A DNA stretch of 9,816 nt, from contig CAZTTH010000084.1 in the NCBI GenBank assembly GCA_964615975.1, positions 1 to 9,816 of the forward strand, given 5' to 3'. This stretch comes from CAZTTH01 sp964615975 (GTDB lineage: Bacteria > Verrucomicrobiota > Lentisphaeria > JABSQK01 > JAJFLO01). The notes under the pieces were generated by a model that worked only from the letters and a program-made list of their open reading frames with translations, made no database searches and was not told the DNA's origin. Below, in pieces: positions 6,947-9,816 of the stretch. Every line of letters begins with the position of its first letter. The first letter of the stretch is position 1. The translations under genes were made by a program, and so were the position numbers.

Positions 6947-8575
6947 TTAATCTGGAACCGCTTTCAAAAATGATGATTTGCTTAAATTTTCCTGATCACG
7001 CCGGGCGATTTCCTTCTCAAAGACATCCTTGATCCCTGGGATATTTCGGGTGAGCAGATCAAAATCAGCCCGGGAAATGGTCATGACATCAACATTGGTG
7101 AGGGTTCTAACCGAAGCGCTGCGCGGTTCGCCGACAAACAAAGATTTTTCACCAAAGTATTGTTTTGCTCCCAGCCGGGCAATGATCTGCTCATTAGGTT
7201 TGCCTTCATTATAGATCACTTCTACTTCACCGCGCACCATGACATACATTTTATCCCCGGGATCGCCTTGGGTAAAGATATGATCGCCAGCCTCAAAATG
7301 CTCCATTGAAAAACTTTCGCTGGGCTCGATTTTAAGTTGGACCAGATCACGGGGTAGAATCATATCCAACGCCCAATCAACGCCGACCCGTATCTTTCGG
7401 TCCAAACCCGGCATTTTGGACCAATACAACATTCGCCAGAAAAACCAGGCAATCAATCCGGAAATGGTAAATCCCATCACTTCAGCAACCGCGGATCGCC
7501 GCCCCAGGGCACCCGCCTTACCCAGGCCGGTAAAGGTAAATTTTTTGCGCTCCGACTGCTGGCGATGGGTCGCCAGGATATTGCTCGCCGCGGTCTGGGC
7601 TTGACGGACAGCAAACTGTGCGGTCGGTGGCGAGGCGGTGCCATCCGGCATGGTAATGTAGGCGCAATCGCCCACCGTCCAGACGTTAGTGAAACCTTTG
7701 AGTTGCAGTTCCGCCGTCGTCACCAGCCGGCCGTTATGCTTTTCGCAATCCAGCGCGGTGACCAATGGATGTGGCGCCGATGGAACCGTAGAAACCAGGG
7801 TGCGGGCGCTGATCTTTAACCCGCTTTTAAGGATGACAGTGTCGGCGGTCGCTTCGGTAACGCGATCCTGGAGACGGAATTCCACGCCTCGTTCCGTTAA
7901 TACTTTTTGGGCGTATATGCCCAATTTTTCAGTGAGCTCCGGAAGTATCCGGGTGCCGGAATGAACCAGGATCACGCGCAGATCTTCCCGTTTAATGGTG
8001 TGAAAAACACTCAGCGCCTCATGGATAAAATCATTGATTTCCGCGACCACTTCGACACCGGAAAATCCACCGCCGGCGACCACAAAGGTGAGTAAGGTTT
8101 TGCGTTCTTCGGGGGCCTCTGCCACTGCGGCTTCTTCAAGGACATGAATAATCCGATTGCGCAGTTCCATGGCGTCAGCCATGTTCTTGAAAGGCAGGGC
8201 ATGTTCCTTCAGGCCGGGCATGGCGGAGAAATCATTGATCATGCCCAGGGCAATGACCAGATAATCATAATCTAATACCAGAGGATTGGGATGGAAGACC
8301 GGCGCCGCGGTCACCTGCTTGAGTTTGAGATCGATGTGTTCGATTTTGCGATTGAATAATTGTGCCTGCGGGCATAAACGGCGGATCGGTGTGATGCAGT
8401 GAATGAGGTCGATGCTGCCGGAAATTACTCCGGGCATCATGGGCTGGAAAACCATGTAATTTTCACGATTGATCAGGGCGACTTCGAGCTCGTCCTGAGC
8501 GCGGATGGCTTTTAACAAGGTCATGGCGGTATAGACACCGCCAAATCCTCCTCCTAAAATCAACACGCGTTTCAT
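6947..8575 (-). CDS. Type II NADH:quinone oxidoreductase fused to a cyclic-nucleotide-binding-like domain
   Basis: NDH-2 enzymes pass electrons from NADH to quinone at the membrane surface without pumping protons. The first 415 or so of 542 residues are a complete NDH-2: FAD-binding GGGFGG (8-13), NADH-binding VVAGGGFSGVE (165-175), the second FAD motif VGDCA (301-305), and the quinone-site AQFAVRQ (319-325). A hydrophobic, Trp-rich segment (368-385) and LPRDLVQL (407-414) follow, the family's membrane-anchoring end. NDH-2 usually stops near 400-430 residues; here about 120 more follow. They form a CRP/PKA-type beta-barrel: EAGDHIFTQGDPGDKMYVMVRGEVEV from 428, then YFGEKSLFVGEPRSASVRT (473-490), which is the phosphate-binding cassette with its conserved Glu and Arg. 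I infer control by cAMP, cGMP or another ligand. There is no DNA-binding helix-turn-helix. The ATG lacks a Shine-Dalgarno. It lies 150 bp downstream of osmC. Confidence 0.95.
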   Translation of the reverse strand: MKRVLILGGGFGGVYTAMTLLKAIRAQDELEVALINRENYMVFQPMMPGVISGSIDLIHCITPIRRLCPQAQLFNRKIEHIDLKLKQVTAAPVFHPNPLVLDYDYLVIALGMINDFSAMPGLKEHALPFKNMADAMELRNRIIHVLEEAAVAEAPEERKTLLTFVVAGGGFSGVEVVAEINDFIHEALSVFHTIKREDLRVILVHSGTRILPELTEKLGIYAQKVLTERGVEFRLQDRVTEATADTVILKSGLKISARTLVSTVPSAPHPLVTALDCEKHNGRLVTTAELQLKGFTNVWTVGDCAYITMPDGTASPPTAQFAVRQAQTAASNILATHRQQSERKKFTFTGLGKAGALGRRSAVAEVMGFTISGLIAWFFWRMLYWSKMPGLDRKIRVGVDWALDMILPRDLVQLKIEPSESFSMEHFEAGDHIFTQGDPGDKMYVMVRGEVEVIYNEGKPNEQIIARLGAKQYFGEKSLFVGEPRSASVRTLTNVDVMTISRADFDLLTRNIPGIKDVFEKEIARRDQENLSKSSFLKAVPD

Positions 8576-8725
8576 AGGCCAGTTGCTTTCAGAATTCGAG
8601 TGTTACCGATTGAATGGATACCTGCCAATCGTCCTCAGCCAGCCATTCCCGCTTTTGCATGGGCACTCCGGACAGGCGCTGCAATAATGACGCTTAAATA
8701 TCTCAGCGGAATCCCGAAAATCCAA

Positions 8726-9133
8726 TTAGTTGTAGATAAATTCAATGGCAATTTCGATTTCAGGCTGCAAGGAACGATGAACCGGACAATGATGCGCGGC
8801 ATTTTCCAGTTTACGGCGATCAACCTGGGATAAATGATCAGGAAGCCGGATTTTCACGGGTAATGAAGCAATCCGGCGCGGTTCGGCATGCATGTTTTTT
8901 TCGATCTGGATGTGCATCCCGGCAATATTGATCTGGTGGCGTTCGGCGACGATCGCCATGATTGTCAAGATACATGAAGCAAGCGCTGCCGCGACCAGAT
9001 CAGTGGGAGAAAATGAACTGCCATCGCCCTGATTGTCGACCGGAGGGACGGTAATCAGTTCAGCGCCTGATGGGCCATGGGTGAGTCGGATTTTTTTATT
9101 GCCAAGATATTCGCCGGTTATTTGAACACTCAT
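8726..9133 (-). CDS. OsmC family thiol peroxidase-like protein
   Basis: OsmC/Ohr proteins reduce organic hydroperoxides with a pair of cysteines. The protein is 135 residues, typical of the family, when started at the ATG at 9133-9131. A frame extension to a TTG at 9172 adds 13 residues not expected for the family, so I prefer the ATG, although no clear ribosome-binding site separates them. Numbered from that ATG, the segment SSFSPTDLVAAALASC carries the first cysteine at 54, and HHCPVHRSL carries the second at 116; the ASC...HHCPV pairing and the central helix are diagnostic. It resembles the YhfA-like or general OsmC branch more than Ohr. Both catalytic cysteines are present, so it is probably active in defence against peroxides. 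It is tandem with the NADH dehydrogenase and just downstream of a terminator, so it should have its own promoter, which I could not place. Confidence 0.92.
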   Translation of the reverse strand: MSVQITGEYLGNKKIRLTHGPSGAELITVPPVDNQGDGSSFSPTDLVAAALASCILTIMAIVAERHQINIAGMHIQIEKNMHAEPRRIASLPVKIRLPDHLSQVDRRKLENAAHHCPVHRSLQPEIEIAIEFIYN

Positions 9134-9170
9134 AATGAGATTATGTGGAGTGATTAAATCGAGTGAGAAC

Positions 9171-9211
9171 AAATCAAAATCACCCTCGCTGGCATGACCT
9201 CAGCGAGGGTG
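9171..9211 (-). terminator. Rho-independent terminator of the small secreted protein gene
   Basis: CACCCTCGCTG (9181-9191) and CAGCGAGGGTG (9201-9211) form a perfect 11-bp GC-rich stem with a 9-base loop, extendable by one T-A pair. On the minus strand it is followed by the T-rich ATTTTGATTT (9180-9171); on the plus strand no T-run follows, so it works for the minus-strand gene ending at 9263. It separates that gene from osmC. Confidence 0.85.
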
Positions 9212-9262
9212 AAATGAATTCGGTTTGTTTAGTTTGATATAATTAAGCGGTTGCTGTGATTT

Positions 9263-9535
9263 TTAGCCGCCACACACCTTGCAGGCAGTGCCTTCGTCTG
9301 GAGCACAGGGCCGGCCTTTGGATTTTTCATAAAAGCGGCAGTTCTTATTGTGACGGACACCGGTGTCTTCCGTCAACCAATGCTGCATCTCCTTTTGTTC
9401 CGCTTGATCCACAATCGCTGGCGCTCCAGATTCTTCAGTGGCAGGTGTTTGTTCCTGGGCATGGGTGAAGTGAACTGGCAGAAATGCTAACTGAACTCCG
9501 AACACGACCGACATCCAAAACTTTTTGCGTTGCAT
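9263..9535 (-). CDS. Small exported Cys/His-rich protein of unknown function
   Basis: This 90-residue protein begins with a basic then hydrophobic signal peptide (MQRKKFWMSVVFGVQLAFLP), with likely cleavage after THA at residue 26. A Gln/Glu/Ala-rich spacer follows, and then a compact C-terminal module: HWLTEDTGVRHNKNCRFYEK (52-71), GRPC (74-77) and CKVCGG at the end. Cysteines lie at 66, 77, 85 and 88, with His at 62. I recall the pattern W-L-x-RHNxxCRxY...GRxC...G..C..CGG from small secreted proteins of Verrucomicrobia and relatives, function unknown. The spacing would suit either two disulphides or a zinc site. The ATG has a strong Shine-Dalgarno, GAGGTG, and a promoter upstream, and the gene ends at its own terminator, so it is a single-gene unit. 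Metal binding is inference. Confidence 0.82.
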   Translation of the reverse strand: MQRKKFWMSVVFGVQLAFLPVHFTHAQEQTPATEESGAPAIVDQAEQKEMQHWLTEDTGVRHNKNCRFYEKSKGRPCAPDEGTACKVCGG

Positions 9536-9540
9536 ATAAC

Positions 9541-9546
9541 CACCTC
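9541..9546 (-). promoter_or_regulatory. Strong Shine-Dalgarno site of the small exported protein
   Basis: GAGGTG on the minus strand, five bases before the ATG at 9535, is complementary to the 16S rRNA tail. It is the best ribosome-binding site of any recognised gene in the window, where most genes lack one, and it fixes the start. Confidence 0.75.
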
Positions 9547-9573
9547 TTGTATGGTAATTGTGATTTTTGTCCC

Positions 9574-9602
9574 GGTATAATGTTGCTTGGATTTTATGCC
9601 AA
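9574..9602 (-). promoter_or_regulatory. Putative promoter of the small exported protein gene
   Basis: TTGGCA (9602-9597, 5/6 to consensus) and TATACC (9579-9574, 4/6) are separated by 17 bp and lie about 40 bp upstream of the start codon, consistent with a sigma70-type promoter. Confidence 0.45.
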
Positions 9603-9667
9603 GATTGGTTGATGTTCGGGACGTACCATCAGTCAATGAACACTTACAATAATCGTGGAAAAAATTT

Positions 9668-9736
9668 ATGTCAATATTAACTGAAATTGATTGTATTGCC
9701 AGACAAGAACACCCGTATTGTAACCGGCTCTTATGA
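9668..9736 (+). CDS. Possible 22-codon ORF coupled to a following partial ORF
   Basis: ATG at 9668, eight bases after a weak GGAA, opens a frame that starts MSILTEIDCIARQEHPYC and stops at TGA 9734-9736. That TGA overlaps the ATG (9733) of the next frame as ATGA. TACAAT (9645-9650) could serve as a -10 box, but no -35 element is visible. It could be a leader peptide, the front half of a frameshifted gene, or chance. I recognise no homology. Confidence 0.15.
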   Translation: MSILTEIDCIARQEHPYCNRLL

Positions 9737-9816
9737 AACAAGCCCAGTGGCATGTCCTACCGAGAGCTAGCACCGACCTGTACTTGAGTCGTCACATAAG
9801 CGCAGGTCATGAGACC
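9733..9816 (+). CDS. Possible start of a gene running off the right edge
   Basis: ATG at 9733 opens a frame of at least 28 codons (MKQAQWHVLPRASTDLYLS at its start) that is still open at the window end. There is no Shine-Dalgarno beyond coupling to the preceding 22-codon ORF. The peptide is not recognised. The remaining 9536-9667 stretch holds only the promoter region of the minus-strand secreted protein. Confidence 0.2.
   Translation, partial: MKQAQWHVLPRASTDLYLSRHISAGHET

Noticed and set aside
9134..9172. Upstream TTG start for the OsmC protein
   Set aside because: The added 13 residues are not expected for the family, while the ATG at 9133 gives the normal length.
9487..9753. 88-codon minus-strand ORF
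   Set aside because: It overlaps the signal-peptide region of the small exported protein in another frame and runs through that gene's promoter and ribosome-binding site; the peptide is not protein-like.

Overview
The window is a mostly housekeeping stretch of a bacterial chromosome, probably from the Planctomycetes-Verrucomicrobia-Chlamydiae (PVC) group, most likely Verrucomicrobiota, Lentisphaerota or Kiritimatiellota. The pointers are a SecA of more than 1000 residues with a long insertion after the DEVD box and the run DSRRIDRQLRGRCARQGD, and a small secreted Cys/His-rich protein of a kind I associate with these phyla. The phylum call comes from remembered family features, not from a search. 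Shine-Dalgarno sequences are weak or absent before most genes.

Layout. Positions 1-3014 (minus strand) are secA, missing only its last codons beyond the left edge. A 142-bp divergent spacer with one plausible promoter leads to ribF (3157-4119, plus), the bifunctional riboflavin kinase/FAD synthetase. Overlapping its stop by ATGA is a 40-codon ORF whose start resembles the RHG motif of histidine phosphatases; it may be a gene remnant. Next is an MscS-type mechanosensitive channel (4270-5127, plus). Its start region is imperfectly duplicated about 75 bp upstream.

Converging on mscS is a DUF1015 family gene (5174-6442, minus) with a good promoter. A 504-bp gap follows (6443-6946). It has no convincing gene, only a possible 32-codon ORF behind a strong ribosome-binding site and a hairpin. 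Then come a type II NADH dehydrogenase fused to a C-terminal cyclic-nucleotide-binding-like domain (6947-8575, minus), an OsmC family peroxidase-like gene (8726-9133, minus), a strong hairpin terminator (9181-9211), and a small exported Cys-rich protein (9263-9535, minus) with its own promoter and ribosome-binding site. The right end (9536-9816) holds only two tiny plus-strand ORFs, linked by an ATGA overlap; the second runs off the window.

How the genes relate. RibF makes FMN and FAD, and the NADH dehydrogenase is an FAD enzyme, but they are not in one operon. OsmC and the NADH dehydrogenase lie in tandem with a 150-bp gap and share a redox theme. I found no mobile element, CRISPR array, rRNA, tRNA or defence system. 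The most unusual item is the respiratory dehydrogenase with a cNMP-binding-like module, which suggests ligand control of electron entry into the respiratory chain. I see no evidence for a large undescribed multigene system here.
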